From a bacterium (GTDB lineage Bacteria; 4484-113; JAFGCY01), in the NCBI GenBank assembly GCA_020849855.1, contig JADZFO010000027.1, positions 66,585 to 130,584 of the forward strand: a stretch of DNA of 64,000 bases, given 5' to 3'. This document shows positions 1 to 8,582 of the stretch, in pieces (the stretch's first letter is position 1; each line of letters begins with the position of its first letter). Position numbers and translations under genes: made by a program. The notes under the pieces are model-generated. The model saw only the letters and a program-made list of their open reading frames with translations, did not search any database and had not been told where the DNA came from.

Positions 1-160
1 AGGCGGCATTTTGCGCCGCTGGCCTGGCTTCAGCCAGAGCTAGAATATGCGCCCTGCGCCGGGGCCTGGCAGTTGCACATCAAAGCGGCGGGCCGGCCCC
101 TGAGTTAGCAGCTCAGACAGCGCGGTATCCAGATACAGGCTATTCCAGCGGTGGACAACA

Positions 161-1762
161 ATGAGCATCCAGCAAGTGACACAGCAGATCTCTGAGGCCT
201 TTGCCGGCCTCAAGCACGATATCGACATGGCCCTGCTTTTTGCCGAGCTGGGTCTGGGCCTGCCGGGCTCTGAGCAGGCCGGCGTTTTTGATGGCGAAAG
301 CTGGGGCGGCTCCGGGGCCCTGCTTGACGTTCACAGCCCGATAGACGGCGAGCTGCTGGGCCGGGTGCGAATGGCCGACGCGGCCGATTATGAGCGCACT
401 GTGCAGCGCGCCCAGGCCGCCTTTATGGCCTGGCGCTCGGTGCCAGCCCCCAAGCGCGGCGAAGTCGTCCGCCAGCTCGGAGATGAACTGCGCCGTCACA
501 AGCGCGCCCTGGGTACCCTCGTCACGCTTGAGATGGGCAAGATCCGCGCCGAAGGCGAAGGCGAAGTGCAGGAAATGATCGACATCTGCGACTTCGCGAC
601 CGGCCTGTCCCGCCAGCTCTATGGCCTGAGCATGCACTCCGAGCGCCCGGGCCACCGCATGTACGAGCAGTGGCACCCCATCGGCATCATCGGCGTTATC
701 TCCGCCTTCAACTTCCCGGTGGCCGTCTGGGCCTGGAACGCCGCGCTGGCCTGGGTCTGCGGCGACGCAGTACTCTGGAAGCCCAGCGAGAAGACTCCGT
801 TGACAGCCATTGCCTGCACGAAGATCGCCGCCCGGGTCTTTGAGCGCAACGGCTATGACCCGGCGCTCTGCGCCCTGCTGGTCGGCGACGGACCCTCCAT
901 CGGCGAGCTGCTGACAAAGGACCGCCGCATCCCGGTGGTCAGCGCCACCGGCTCCTGCCGCATGGGCCGCCGTGTCGGTGCGGTTGTTGCCGAGCGCCTG
1001 GGCCGCAGCATACTGGAGCTGGGCGGCAACAACGCAATCATTGTTTCTGAAAAGGCCGACCTGGATCTGGCTGTGCGGGCGATCCTCTTCGGCGCCGTTG
1101 GCACAGCCGGGCAGCGCTGCACCAGCACCCGCAGGATCATCGCCCACAGCAGTATCTATGAGCAGCTCAAGAAGCGCCTGGTTAAGGCTTACGGCCAGGT
1201 CAAGATCGGTGACCCGCTGGCCGAAGGCACGCTGATGGGCCCGCTGATCGACAAGCAGGCCGTTGAAACCATGCAAAAGGCCATTGAGGCGCTCAAGGCT
1301 GAGGGCGGCACTGTCATCTACGGCGGCGAAACGCTCAGCGGTGATGGCTACTCCGGCGGCGGCTATGTCCAGCCCTGCATTGCCGAGGCGCGCCCGGAGA
1401 TGCACATTGTGCAGGAGGAGACCTTCGCCCCGATTCTCTACCTGCTGCAGTACGAGACACTGGAACAGGCTATCGCCATCCAGAACGGTGTGGCCCAGGG
1501 CCTCTCCAGTGCGATCTTCTCCGACAGCCTTAAGGAGGCGGAGGCATTTCTTGCCGCCTCGGGCTCTGACTGCGGCATCGCTAACGTCAACATCGGGACC
1601 AGCGGCGCGGAGATCGGCGGCGCCTTCGGCGGTGAGAAGGACACCGGCGGCGGCCGCGAGAGCGGCAGCGACAGCTGGAAGCTCTACATGCGCCGCCAGA
1701 CCAACACAATCAACTACAGCGACAGCCTGCCGCTGGCCCAGGGCATCAGCTTCGGGGACTAA
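161..1762 (+). CDS. ALDH7-type aldehyde dehydrogenase
   Basis: A 533-residue NAD(P)+-dependent aldehyde dehydrogenase, expected to be cytosolic. The general-base Glu lies in ELGGNNAII near residue 286 and the nucleophile Cys in GQRCTST at about residue 320. The C-terminal block GGEKDTGGGRESGSDSW near residue 490 is typical of the ALDH7 group, which oxidises 2-aminoadipate 6-semialdehyde / piperideine-6-carboxylate in lysine breakdown; that substrate is inferred from family resemblance only. The length is normal for the family. The ATG at 161 lacks a convincing Shine-Dalgarno (only GGTGG at 150-154), so the start is likely but not certain. It stands alone, with an intergenic gap and a lipoprotein gene downstream. 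Confidence 0.9.
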   Translation: MSIQQVTQQISEAFAGLKHDIDMALLFAELGLGLPGSEQAGVFDGESWGGSGALLDVHSPIDGELLGRVRMADAADYERTVQRAQAAFMAWRSVPAPKRGEVVRQLGDELRRHKRALGTLVTLEMGKIRAEGEGEVQEMIDICDFATGLSRQLYGLSMHSERPGHRMYEQWHPIGIIGVISAFNFPVAVWAWNAALAWVCGDAVLWKPSEKTPLTAIACTKIAARVFERNGYDPALCALLVGDGPSIGELLTKDRRIPVVSATGSCRMGRRVGAVVAERLGRSILELGGNNAIIVSEKADLDLAVRAILFGAVGTAGQRCTSTRRIIAHSSIYEQLKKRLVKAYGQVKIGDPLAEGTLMGPLIDKQAVETMQKAIEALKAEGGTVIYGGETLSGDGYSGGGYVQPCIAEARPEMHIVQEETFAPILYLLQYETLEQAIAIQNGVAQGLSSAIFSDSLKEAEAFLAASGSDCGIANVNIGTSGAEIGGAFGGEKDTGGGRESGSDSWKLYMRRQTNTINYSDSLPLAQGISFGD

Positions 1763-1924
1763 GCCGGGCAGCACTGGCCGCCAGGCCCCCGCTGCGCTAC
1801 AATTGCGGCCTCTCTGCTGTCCCCGCGCAGCAGGGTCTCAACTTGCCCGGGCGCGATCGAACAATTTGGTTGCGCGCTTGTCTAACTCTGCGGCCCTGCC
1901 GCCTGTGCAGGAGGGAGTATTTAA

Positions 1925-2740
1925 ATGGACTTCAAGCCCTGGATGACCAGGATGGCCACAGTACTGGCCGCCTCATTCCTTGCATCTGCGCTCAGCCTTC
2001 TGGCCGGTTGCAACGATGACTCGGCTGACATGGCCCAGCAGATCTCCGGTGGTGGCGGCAAGCCCGCCGGCGGCGGAGGCGGCGCGGCCAAGCCTGACGG
2101 CGGCAGCGCGCGTGAGGATGGCGGCAAGGATGCGGCGGGCCAGAAGCCCGGCCTGCCCGGTAAGCCTGGCCTGCCGGGTAAGCCCGGTCTGCCCGGCAAG
2201 CCCGGCGAGGAAGCCCCGGCCGCTGAAGGCGAGGGCGAGACTGGCGATGTGATCGAAGGCGACAAGGTCATCATCGACGGCCAGGAAGTCCCCCAGCCCA
2301 AGATGACTATCAAGGTCCTTGATATCCACGGCCCGCCGATGTATGAAGGCAACGGCCGCTATGACATCAAGGTAGAGGTCGTGGTCGAGGAGGCGGTCGA
2401 GGCCAAGGTCTGGAAGATCATTGCCCTTGATGCTGAAGGCAATGAGGTCGGCTCCGACCTGCAGTTCCTTTCCTTCCCGCTGAACCAGCCCCAGCCTCTG
2501 GCCTTCAACGACTTCTACTGCAAGGTCAAGCCCACAGATGTCCGGATGGTCTTCACCGGCAAGTCCGCCAAGAAGCCCGGCGAGGGCGAGGGCACTCCTG
2601 AGAAGGGTGGTGTCAAGGGCGGCGGTGTCGGCGGTGGCACCGGCGCGGCTCCCAAGGCCCCTGGCGGCGGCGGTAAGTCCGGCGGCGACGAGGGCGGCGG
2701 TGGCGGCGATGAAGGCGGCGACGAGGAAGGCGGCGAGTAG
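1925..2740 (+). CDS. Lipoprotein with collagen-like and Gly-rich segments
   Basis: A 271-residue predicted lipoprotein. A hydrophobic signal peptide ends in the lipobox LLAGC with the acylated Cys at about residue 29. A Gly-rich, charged linker follows, then a short collagen-like Gly-X-Y tract (GLPGKP repeated three times, about residues 75-93), an unrecognised folded-looking region (about 105-215) and an acidic Gly-rich tail ending in GGDEEGGE. The start is supported by AGGAGGG at 1909-1915. A TACAAT hexamer at 1798-1803 could be the -10 of its promoter. A strong terminator follows, so it is probably monocistronic. Function unknown; a surface or periplasmic structural role is a guess from the low-complexity architecture. 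Confidence 0.8.
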   Translation: MDFKPWMTRMATVLAASFLASALSLLAGCNDDSADMAQQISGGGGKPAGGGGGAAKPDGGSAREDGGKDAAGQKPGLPGKPGLPGKPGLPGKPGEEAPAAEGEGETGDVIEGDKVIIDGQEVPQPKMTIKVLDIHGPPMYEGNGRYDIKVEVVVEEAVEAKVWKIIALDAEGNEVGSDLQFLSFPLNQPQPLAFNDFYCKVKPTDVRMVFTGKSAKKPGEGEGTPEKGGVKGGGVGGGTGAAPKAPGGGGKSGGDEGGGGGDEGGDEEGGE

Positions 2741-2779
2741 GCCTTCAGCCTGAAAGGCGCCCTGAACATTGAACTACAA

Positions 2780-2803
2780 GGCCCCGCTCCGGCGGGGCCT
2801 TTT
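2780..2803 (+). terminator. Intrinsic terminator
   Basis: Perfect 8-bp hairpin GGCCCCGC / GCGGGGCC (2780-2787 and 2792-2799) with a 4-nt loop, followed by TTTT. It ends the lipoprotein gene and sits between it and the convergent rex gene. Confidence 0.85.
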
Positions 2804-2846
2804 CATTGCTGCCAGGCCGATGGCCCTGGCTTCTCTGCGCGGCCGT

Positions 2847-3515
2847 CTAGCGCCGCGGGCTGGACAGGAAGCGCGAGATCACGGTCAGGCTGGCGGCGAA
2901 GTCCTCATTGCGCACCAGCACGTTCTCCGGCACATTCAGGTGCAGCGGGGCGAAGTTCCAGATGGAGCGCACACCACCGCTCACCATCTTGTCAGCGATC
3001 TCCTGGGCGGCCCAGACATTGACTGTTATTACGCCGATCTCGACGCCGAAGATCTCCAGCACCTGCGGCAGGCGGTCAATGGCCAGCACCTGCACCCCGC
3101 CGATGCTGCGGCCCACCAGCTCACGTCGGATGTCAAAAGCCCCCACAACATTGAAGCCAAACTCAGCAAAACGCGAATATTCCAGCAGCGCGCGCCCCAG
3201 CTTGCCCACGCCGCAGACGACAGTGGCGTGCGTGCGGTCCAGGCCCATGGCCCGGCGCAGTGCCTGGATGGCATCCTCAACGCGGTAGCCGTGTTTTGGC
3301 TGGCCGGAAACGCCGATTGCCGCCATATCCTTGCGAACCTGGGTATCACCTATGGACAGGTAGCTGGCCAGTTCGCGGCTGGAGATGTGCTCCTTGCCGC
3401 GGTCCAGCGCGTGCTGCAGCATCAGGTAATAGCTGTACAGCCTTTCCACCGACGAGCGGGACAGCTCATCGGTCAGCGGCGGGGGCGATCCTGGCTCATC
3501 TTTGCGTGTGCTCAT
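2847..3515 (-). CDS. rex: Redox-sensing transcriptional repressor Rex
   Basis: A Rex family repressor (222 residues from ATG 3515; the frame is open to a GTG at 3536). An N-terminal winged helix contains the family pattern SSRELASYLSIGDTQVRKD. It is followed by a Rossmann domain that senses the NADH/NAD+ ratio, with CGVGKLGRAL as the dinucleotide-binding glycine loop and NFAPLHLNVPE near the C-terminus, as in known Rex proteins. Rex proteins act as cytosolic dimers that release DNA when NADH is high and usually control respiratory and fermentative genes. It is divergent from the pilus operon and shares a 250-bp intergenic region with it. A 16-bp palindrome at 3541-3556 lies just upstream and could be an operator, though it is not the textbook TTGTGAA-N4-TTCACAA. 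Confidence 0.93.
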   Translation of the reverse strand: MSTRKDEPGSPPPLTDELSRSSVERLYSYYLMLQHALDRGKEHISSRELASYLSIGDTQVRKDMAAIGVSGQPKHGYRVEDAIQALRRAMGLDRTHATVVCGVGKLGRALLEYSRFAEFGFNVVGAFDIRRELVGRSIGGVQVLAIDRLPQVLEIFGVEIGVITVNVWAAQEIADKMVSGGVRSIWNFAPLHLNVPENVLVRNEDFAASLTVISRFLSSPRR

Positions 3516-3540
3516 CGAACCGCCAGAGCTTAGCACTTAG

Positions 3541-3556
3541 CTTTTGTCCACAAAAG
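3541..3556. promoter_or_regulatory. Palindromic operator candidate between rex and pilins
   Basis: CTTTTGTCCACAAAAG has perfect 7-bp arms around CC. It lies just upstream of rex and about 15 bp before a TACAAT (3569-3574) that could be the -10 for the divergent pilin operon. A second inverted pair AAGTTAA/TTAACTT (3555-3560 region and 3575-3581) overlaps its right edge. It is a candidate site for Rex autoregulation or a pilus regulator; the binding protein is inferred. Confidence 0.4.
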
Positions 3557-3571
3557 TTAAGTTCATGTTAC

Positions 3572-3718
3572 AATTTAACTTGTCTGTAACTCTACAGACC
3601 ACGGGTAGACCGGGGGAAGGCAGAGGCTGATCTCAGCGCTGAAGCTGCCATGCTCCGGCCGGGGCCGATGGCCCCAAGCAGCGAATCTAAATTTGACTTG
3701 CCTGCAACTTGCAGAGTG
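3572..3718 (+). promoter_or_regulatory. Structured leader with duplicated hairpin motif
   Basis: The leader of the minor-pilin operon has two imperfect copies of an AATTTRACTTG-plus-hairpin motif, at 3572-3600 and 3690-3718. The first hairpin is GTCTGTA-ACTC-TACAGAC and the second CTGCA-ACT-TGCAG; one pair changes T-A to C-G, keeping the stem. Between them lie further hairpins, including GGCAG/CTGCC (3619-3649) and GGGGCC-GAT-GGCCCC (3661-3675). It does not match a riboswitch class that I can recognise. It could be a cis-acting RNA or a duplicated protein-binding site. Confidence 0.4.
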
Positions 3719-3766
3719 GGTAAGCTATCTTTCGGGATGGACTATCCAGCCAAGGATGCGACAGGA

Positions 3767-4252
3767 ATGAGGATTAAGCAGCATACCCGTGCCGGCTTCT
3801 CGATGGTCGAGTTGCTGATGGTGCTCGCAATCATGGGCATCGTCGTCACACTCACGATCTCGGGGCTCCTTGCCGCGCGCCCGCATGCCCAGCTGGAGCG
3901 CGCCGATCTTGTCGTCAGCCAGACCCTGAACCAGGCACGCAACCATGCCGTCAGCAACGAGCGTGCGGTGCGGGTTGTAATCAATATCGACAACAACACA
4001 ATGACCACCGAGGAAGCCGATCCCGGCACAGAAGACTGGACTGAGGCTTTCCCGGTCGTCGAACTGCCGGATGGCGTTGACTTTACGGAAGATGGGATCA
4101 GCTTCGCCGACAACACTGTGCAGTTCACGCCGCGCGGCAGCCTGATGTCCGGCGGTGACATTGAGATCGTAAACAGCGCTGATGAGAACACTGTCTTCAG
4201 TGGCAACCTGGCCACGGGACGCTTCCCGCTCAGCGGAGGGCACACGAGATGA
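3767..4252 (+). CDS. FimT/GspH-like minor pilin
   Basis: A 161-residue type IV pilin-like protein. After a short basic leader, the prepilin motif AGFSMVELLMVLAIMG shows the peptidase cleavage Gly, Phe+1 and Glu+5, followed by the hydrophobic helix that anchors pilins in the inner membrane and packs in the fibre core. The C-terminal half resembles GspH/FimT beta-rich domains. ATG 3767 is chosen because it gives a normal short leader peptide; an upstream frame is open to 3650 but would add about 39 unrelated residues. Its stop overlaps the next start (ATGA), so it heads a tightly coupled minor-pilin operon. Minor pilins of this kind prime pilus assembly; FimT-like ones can bind DNA in some bacteria, not shown here. 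Confidence 0.85.
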   Translation: MRIKQHTRAGFSMVELLMVLAIMGIVVTLTISGLLAARPHAQLERADLVVSQTLNQARNHAVSNERAVRVVINIDNNTMTTEEADPGTEDWTEAFPVVELPDGVDFTEDGISFADNTVQFTPRGSLMSGGDIEIVNSADENTVFSGNLATGRFPLSGGHTR

Positions 4253-4656
4253 TGCAAAGGACTAACGGCAGACGCCGCAGGCGCGGTTTCAGCCTGATTG
4301 AGATGCTGATCGGAATGGTGCTGCTGGCCATCGGCCTTGGCGCCATGGCCGCGCTGAGTATCTCGGTCAGCAACCTGATGAGCCGCAACCAGAACCTCTC
4401 AGCCGCATGCAATCTTGCCGAGCAGAAACTGGAAGAGCTGCGCAACGCAAACTACGCAGACATCGTCTCTGACAGCGACGGCGCGCCGATCGATTCCGCC
4501 GGCGGTGATACCGGGGACACGATCTACACCCGCAGCTGGACCGTCACCGATGACGAGCCGGCGACGAACATGAAGAGCGTGGCGGTCACCGTCAGCTGGA
4601 GCCAGTGGGGCCAGACCCGCATCTATGAACTGCGCGGGGTGATCGCCAATGATTAG
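4249..4656 (+). CDS. PilV/GspI-like minor pilin
   Basis: A 135-residue pilin-like protein with the class III signal RRGFSLIEMLIGMVLLAIG (Gly cleavage site, Phe+1, Glu+5). The sequence AEQKLEELRNANY just after the first helix is typical of PilV/GspI-type minor pilins. It overlaps the preceding gene by 4 nt and the following gene by 8 nt, which implies translational coupling. It is expected in the inner membrane before assembly into a pilus or pseudopilus tip. Confidence 0.85.
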   Translation: MMQRTNGRRRRRGFSLIEMLIGMVLLAIGLGAMAALSISVSNLMSRNQNLSAACNLAEQKLEELRNANYADIVSDSDGAPIDSAGGDTGDTIYTRSWTVTDDEPATNMKSVAVTVSWSQWGQTRIYELRGVIAND

Positions 4657-5254
4657 CCCTTCCCCCAGCCCGCGCGTCCGCCGTGGTTTCAGCCTGGTTG
4701 AGACCCTGGTGGTGATTGTCATCTCGATGCTGGTCGCCGGCACGATCGTGACCCTGATGGTGGGCCAGATGCGCACCACATCGTCGCTGAACCGCGACAT
4801 GCTCAATGAACAGAGCCTGCGCGACAACATGGCTTATGTGATGGACGAGGTCAACGCAATGGGCAACGGCACTGCCGAGCCCTTCATCTCTGAAGCCACC
4901 GAGACCAGCCTGCAGTTCAACGGCGATGTGGACAACGACGGCACTCTGGACCAGATCCAGTACATCTATGACGCTGGCAAAGGGACGCTCAGCCGCGTTT
5001 TGCGCGACAGCGCCGACGGCGGCAATACCTGGGACGATGTCGCCACCGATGTCCTGATCCCGAACATTGAAGAGCTTGAGTTCAGCTATTTCGCTACGGG
5101 CAATGAGGATCCGCTGGATGCGGATGCCATTACCGCTGTGCAGCTGCGCGTCAAGCTGAACGAAGGTGCCGGGGCCACTGAATTCAACAATGGCCGCATT
5201 GCTGAAGAGGAGCAGGTGTCGCGGGTCACGATCCGCAACCGCACGCTGGACTAG
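4649..5254 (+). CDS. PilW-like minor pilin
   Basis: A 201-residue pilin-like protein. The motif RRGFSLVETLVVIVISMLVA gives a prepilin cleavage site and an N-terminal helix. The rest matches the general plan of PilW/GspJ minor pilins, with a long helix (SLRDNMAYVMDEV) and a C-terminal beta-rich domain. Its start lies inside the end of the PilV-like gene. It is the third of four consecutive minor-pilin genes; together these normally form the tip complex that initiates fibre growth. Confidence 0.83.
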   Translation: MISPSPSPRVRRGFSLVETLVVIVISMLVAGTIVTLMVGQMRTTSSLNRDMLNEQSLRDNMAYVMDEVNAMGNGTAEPFISEATETSLQFNGDVDNDGTLDQIQYIYDAGKGTLSRVLRDSADGGNTWDDVATDVLIPNIEELEFSYFATGNEDPLDADAITAVQLRVKLNEGAGATEFNNGRIAEEEQVSRVTIRNRTLD

Positions 5255-5281
5255 TTCCAGCCTTTCCTGAAAGGAGTTCTT

Positions 5282-7087
5282 ATGTCCGCTGGAAGCAACA
5301 AGAAGGTTCTGATGGGGCGTCGCCGTGGTTCCGCCATGGTGCTGGCGCTGATGGTCGGCATGCTGCTGATCGTCCTGATCACCGCGACGATGGCCCTGGC
5401 CATTGTTGATACGGAAACGGTTAACGACTATTCGCGCAACCGCCAGAGCTTCCAGGCGGCTGATTCCGGCCTTGAGCACGGCAAGATGGTGCTGGCCAGC
5501 GCACTGCAGGGCTGGGACCTGCCGGCAGCCACCACCACCGACGATGTTGACGCCTATGCCGAGGATGCGGAGACCAACGTCGACGCCAACAACCAGGATG
5601 TTTCTCTGCTGGTCGACACCGGCGACAACATTGCCACCCTCTTGCCGCGCCAGGAGGATACCCTCTTTGGCGAGCTCGAAGCCGGAGATGTGGATAACGG
5701 TGTCCCGGCGGTCAACTATAACGTGGCCTTCGACGTTCAGCCCACCACGATCGACTATCCGGTGGCGGGCGACATCTCCTACCGCCACGTCTTCCACTAC
5801 GAGTACACCATCACCAGCCGCGGTACAGCCGACATCAACGGCCAGGATAACCAGGCCACGCGCGTGGAGACCGGCTCATTTGAGACCGAGGTCCTGCGCC
5901 CCTCCTTCGCCACCTATGGTTACTTCACCAACAGCATGAAGAACCAGTACAACCAGCAGCTCTGGTTCTTTGATGGCGAGGTTTACGACGGCAAGACCCA
6001 TGTCAACGTGGCCCCGCCGGAGGGCCAGGCGGCCTTCTGGGGCACGCCCACCTTCAACGGCCCCTTTACCGCGGTGCAGGACAGCTTCGAGGATTCCATC
6101 CTAGGCGGCGGCGCAAACCCCGTGTTCAACGACACTGCCGAGTGGGGTGTAGACCCGATTGCCACCCCCAGCAACGGCTGGTCGCAGCTGCGTGCCTCGG
6201 TTGGCGACTATGCCAACATTGAGAACCAGTCCGCCCCGACCAACAATGAGCTGCGCGCCATCCTGGGCCTGACCCAGAACGGCAACGCAGTGCCAAACGG
6301 CCTCTATTACGCTCAGGGTTCCGGCGGTACAGCCAACGCCGGCAGCCAGCTGCTTGGCGGTCTGATGATCAAGGGCGACGCCAATGAGGTGTCCTTCTCC
6401 CGGCCCAGTGCCAATGTCCAGCGCACCACCATTAAGGTCGGCGCCGACACCTACATCATTGACGACAACCGTTCCAGTAAGACCAGCACGGTCAAGAAGA
6501 ACGCCAATACGCCGGTCACCTTCAACAAGCAGTTCAACGGCCTGATCCACGTGGAGGGCAAGATCCTGTCCATGAAGGGTGACGGCAACTCCACTGCCGC
6601 TGACATTGAGAGCGGCCACAAGATCACTGTCAGCGCCACCGGCGACATCAAGATCTACGACCACATCACCTACGAGACTGACCCGATCGCCAACCCTTCG
6701 GCGAAGAACATCCTGGGTATCTTCTCCAGCGGCGGCAACATCATCCTGGGCAAGACTGCACCCAATGACCTGAAGCTGCATGCAACCGTTATGGCGACCG
6801 GCACCGGCAAGGGCGTCGGCGCCGAGGACCTGGCCATCAACGGCGGCTACGACTTCAACTACGCCAACAAGGGCAAGTGGAAGCTGCTGGGCGGCCTGAT
6901 CGAGAACAAGGACCAGACCACCGGCGTGTTCTACAACTCGGGCAAGATCACCGGCTATACCTGGGACTTCACCTACGATGACCGCTTTGCCGGTGGTGCG
7001 GCGCCGCCTTACTTCCCCTATGTGACCAAGTTCATCATGGGTGTGAACAACCTGCAGTCCGAGCAGCGTGGCCGCAAGTATTACTAA
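5282..7087 (+). CDS. PilX-like large pilus assembly protein
   Basis: A 601-residue protein with an AAGGAG ribosome site at about 5270-5275. The N-terminus RRRGSAMVLALMVGMLLIVL resembles the PilX N-terminal domain: a pilin-like hydrophobic helix without a canonical Gly-Phe-X4-Glu site, followed by SFQAADSGLEHGKMVLA, typical of PilX-like proteins. The remaining 500 or so residues are rich in Asn, Gly and Thr and look like an extracellular beta-structured domain. It is much longer than the usual PilX (about 200 residues), so it may carry a large tip domain with adhesive function; that is inference. It is the last gene of the minor-pilin operon. Confidence 0.75.
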   Translation: MSAGSNKKVLMGRRRGSAMVLALMVGMLLIVLITATMALAIVDTETVNDYSRNRQSFQAADSGLEHGKMVLASALQGWDLPAATTTDDVDAYAEDAETNVDANNQDVSLLVDTGDNIATLLPRQEDTLFGELEAGDVDNGVPAVNYNVAFDVQPTTIDYPVAGDISYRHVFHYEYTITSRGTADINGQDNQATRVETGSFETEVLRPSFATYGYFTNSMKNQYNQQLWFFDGEVYDGKTHVNVAPPEGQAAFWGTPTFNGPFTAVQDSFEDSILGGGANPVFNDTAEWGVDPIATPSNGWSQLRASVGDYANIENQSAPTNNELRAILGLTQNGNAVPNGLYYAQGSGGTANAGSQLLGGLMIKGDANEVSFSRPSANVQRTTIKVGADTYIIDDNRSSKTSTVKKNANTPVTFNKQFNGLIHVEGKILSMKGDGNSTAADIESGHKITVSATGDIKIYDHITYETDPIANPSAKNILGIFSSGGNIILGKTAPNDLKLHATVMATGTGKGVGAEDLAINGGYDFNYANKGKWKLLGGLIENKDQTTGVFYNSGKITGYTWDFTYDDRFAGGAAPPYFPYVTKFIMGVNNLQSEQRGRKYY

Positions 7088-7187
7088 ACTTAGGCCAAAT
7101 TAACTTCATATCCTGGCAGCCTTCTGCACGGGGCTCCAAGTTGCACTACAATCCGTTTTGGCGCTCCCACGGCGCCTGGAGGGTGTA

Positions 7188-8429
7188 TTGGAGAACCCGG
7201 TAGACAAGAGCTGGGAATTCAGGGTTGGAGGGGCAGCTGCGCCGGTTGGCGCCACCACGTGCCTCCGGCCTGATGTGCCGGTCCATCATCAGCGCAGCCC
7301 GCAGAACATTCCCACGGCGCCGCCGACCGGCACTACGGTCACGGATGGCGCGCGCCAGAAGAATGCCCTGGATTTCTACACGATTCTGGACCTGCTCAAG
7401 AGCGCGGTGGAGCAGGGCGCCTCGGACCTGCACCTGACGGTCCACGCCGCCCCGCATATCCGTGTCGACGGCGAACTGCGCCCTCTGGCGCTGCCGCCGC
7501 TGACCCCGCCGGAGATCAAGGATCTGGTCTATTCCATGATGACCGAGATCCAGATCAAGTCCTTCGAGCTGGACCACGAGCTGGACTTCGCCTATGGCAC
7601 ACGCGGCCTGGGCCGCTTCCGCGTGAATGTCTTCATGCAGCGCGGCGCGGTCGGCTGCGTCATCCGTTCGGTGCCGACGATCAAGCACAGCATTGAGGCC
7701 CTGGGCCTGCCGGCCACCACCAAGGACCTGATCATGCGCCCGCGCGGGATCATCCTGGTCACCGGCCCGACAGGTTCCGGCAAGAGCACCAGCCTGGCGG
7801 CGATGATCGACTACATCAACGAGAACCGCTCGGCGCATATCATGACGGTCGAGGACCCGATCGAGTTTGTGCATGAGCACAAGCGCTGTCTGGTCAACCA
7901 GCGCGAGCTGGGCTCGGACACCAAGACCTATTTCGACGCCCTGCGGCACGTCCTGCGCCAGGACCCTGACATCATCCTGGTGGGCGAGCTGCGTGACACA
8001 GAGAGCATGGGCACGGCCATCACGGCCGCTGAAACCGGCCACCTGGTCCTGACCACCCTGCACACCAACGATGCGGCCCAGACCATCGACCGCATCATCG
8101 ATGTCTTCCCGCCGCACCAGCAGGGCCAGATCCGGCTGCAGCTGGCCAACAGCCTCCAGGCGATCTTCTGCCAGACCCTCTGCCGCAAGATTGGCGGCGG
8201 CCGTGTGCTGGCCTATGAACTACTGGTGGCGAACAACGCCATCCGCAACCTGATTCGTGAAGGAAAGATCCACCAGATCCCGACGATGATTGAAACTGGG
8301 CAGGCGCACGGGATGAAGACCCTGCAGATGCACCTGATTGAACTGGTCAAGAAGGGCATTGTGACGAAGGAAGAAGCCCGCGCGCATGCGACCAATCCCA
8401 CGGAATTCGACAAAGCGTTCACAGTCTAG
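7188..8429 (+). CDS. pilT: Twitching motility ATPase PilT
   Basis: The pilus retraction ATPase, a cytosolic hexamer that depolymerises the pilus. Seen: Walker A GPTGSGKS (about residue 193), Asp box MTVEDPIEF, Walker B ILVGELRD, His box LTTLHTNDA, and the PilT signature AIRNLIREGK. The start is uncertain: TTG 7188 is preceded by GGAGGG at 7178-7183, which I favour. A TTG at 7158 sits 5 nt after a TACAAT (7147-7152). Either way there is an N-terminal extension of about 50-60 residues before the usual PilT beginning (DLLKSAVEQGASDLHL). No PilB extension ATPase is encoded here. Confidence 0.92.
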   Translation: MENPVDKSWEFRVGGAAAPVGATTCLRPDVPVHHQRSPQNIPTAPPTGTTVTDGARQKNALDFYTILDLLKSAVEQGASDLHLTVHAAPHIRVDGELRPLALPPLTPPEIKDLVYSMMTEIQIKSFELDHELDFAYGTRGLGRFRVNVFMQRGAVGCVIRSVPTIKHSIEALGLPATTKDLIMRPRGIILVTGPTGSGKSTSLAAMIDYINENRSAHIMTVEDPIEFVHEHKRCLVNQRELGSDTKTYFDALRHVLRQDPDIILVGELRDTESMGTAITAAETGHLVLTTLHTNDAAQTIDRIIDVFPPHQQGQIRLQLANSLQAIFCQTLCRKIGGGRVLAYELLVANNAIRNLIREGKIHQIPTMIETGQAHGMKTLQMHLIELVKKGIVTKEEARAHATNPTEFDKAFTV

Positions 8430-8582
8430 ACAGCAGATCAGCGCAGCTGGCAACACGGGGCCTTTACAAGCTGCGACCTGATCTGTTATCTATGAGAAGA
8501 CCCTGTTCGGCGCAAGAGATTGAGGGTTGAGGATTTAGACAAGAGTTTGCGCTGTGTTTAAACAGGGGTTTACCACAAGGCC

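Noticed and set aside
140..1774. Long minus-strand open frame opposite the aldehyde dehydrogenase
   Set aside because: It mirrors a well-conserved gene; its composition (Ala/Gly/Leu/Asp/Gln/His-rich) and lack of motifs are typical of antisense frames in GC-rich DNA.
3537..3766. c-di-GMP (GEMM-I) riboswitch in the pilin leader
   Set aside because: The conserved AGGGCAAA and GAAA-receptor elements are absent. Hairpins are present but do not match the class.
3650..3766. N-terminal extension of the FimT-like pilin
   Set aside because: It would put about 39 residues before the short basic leader and is encoded by the structured leader; ATG 3767 gives a normal prepilin.
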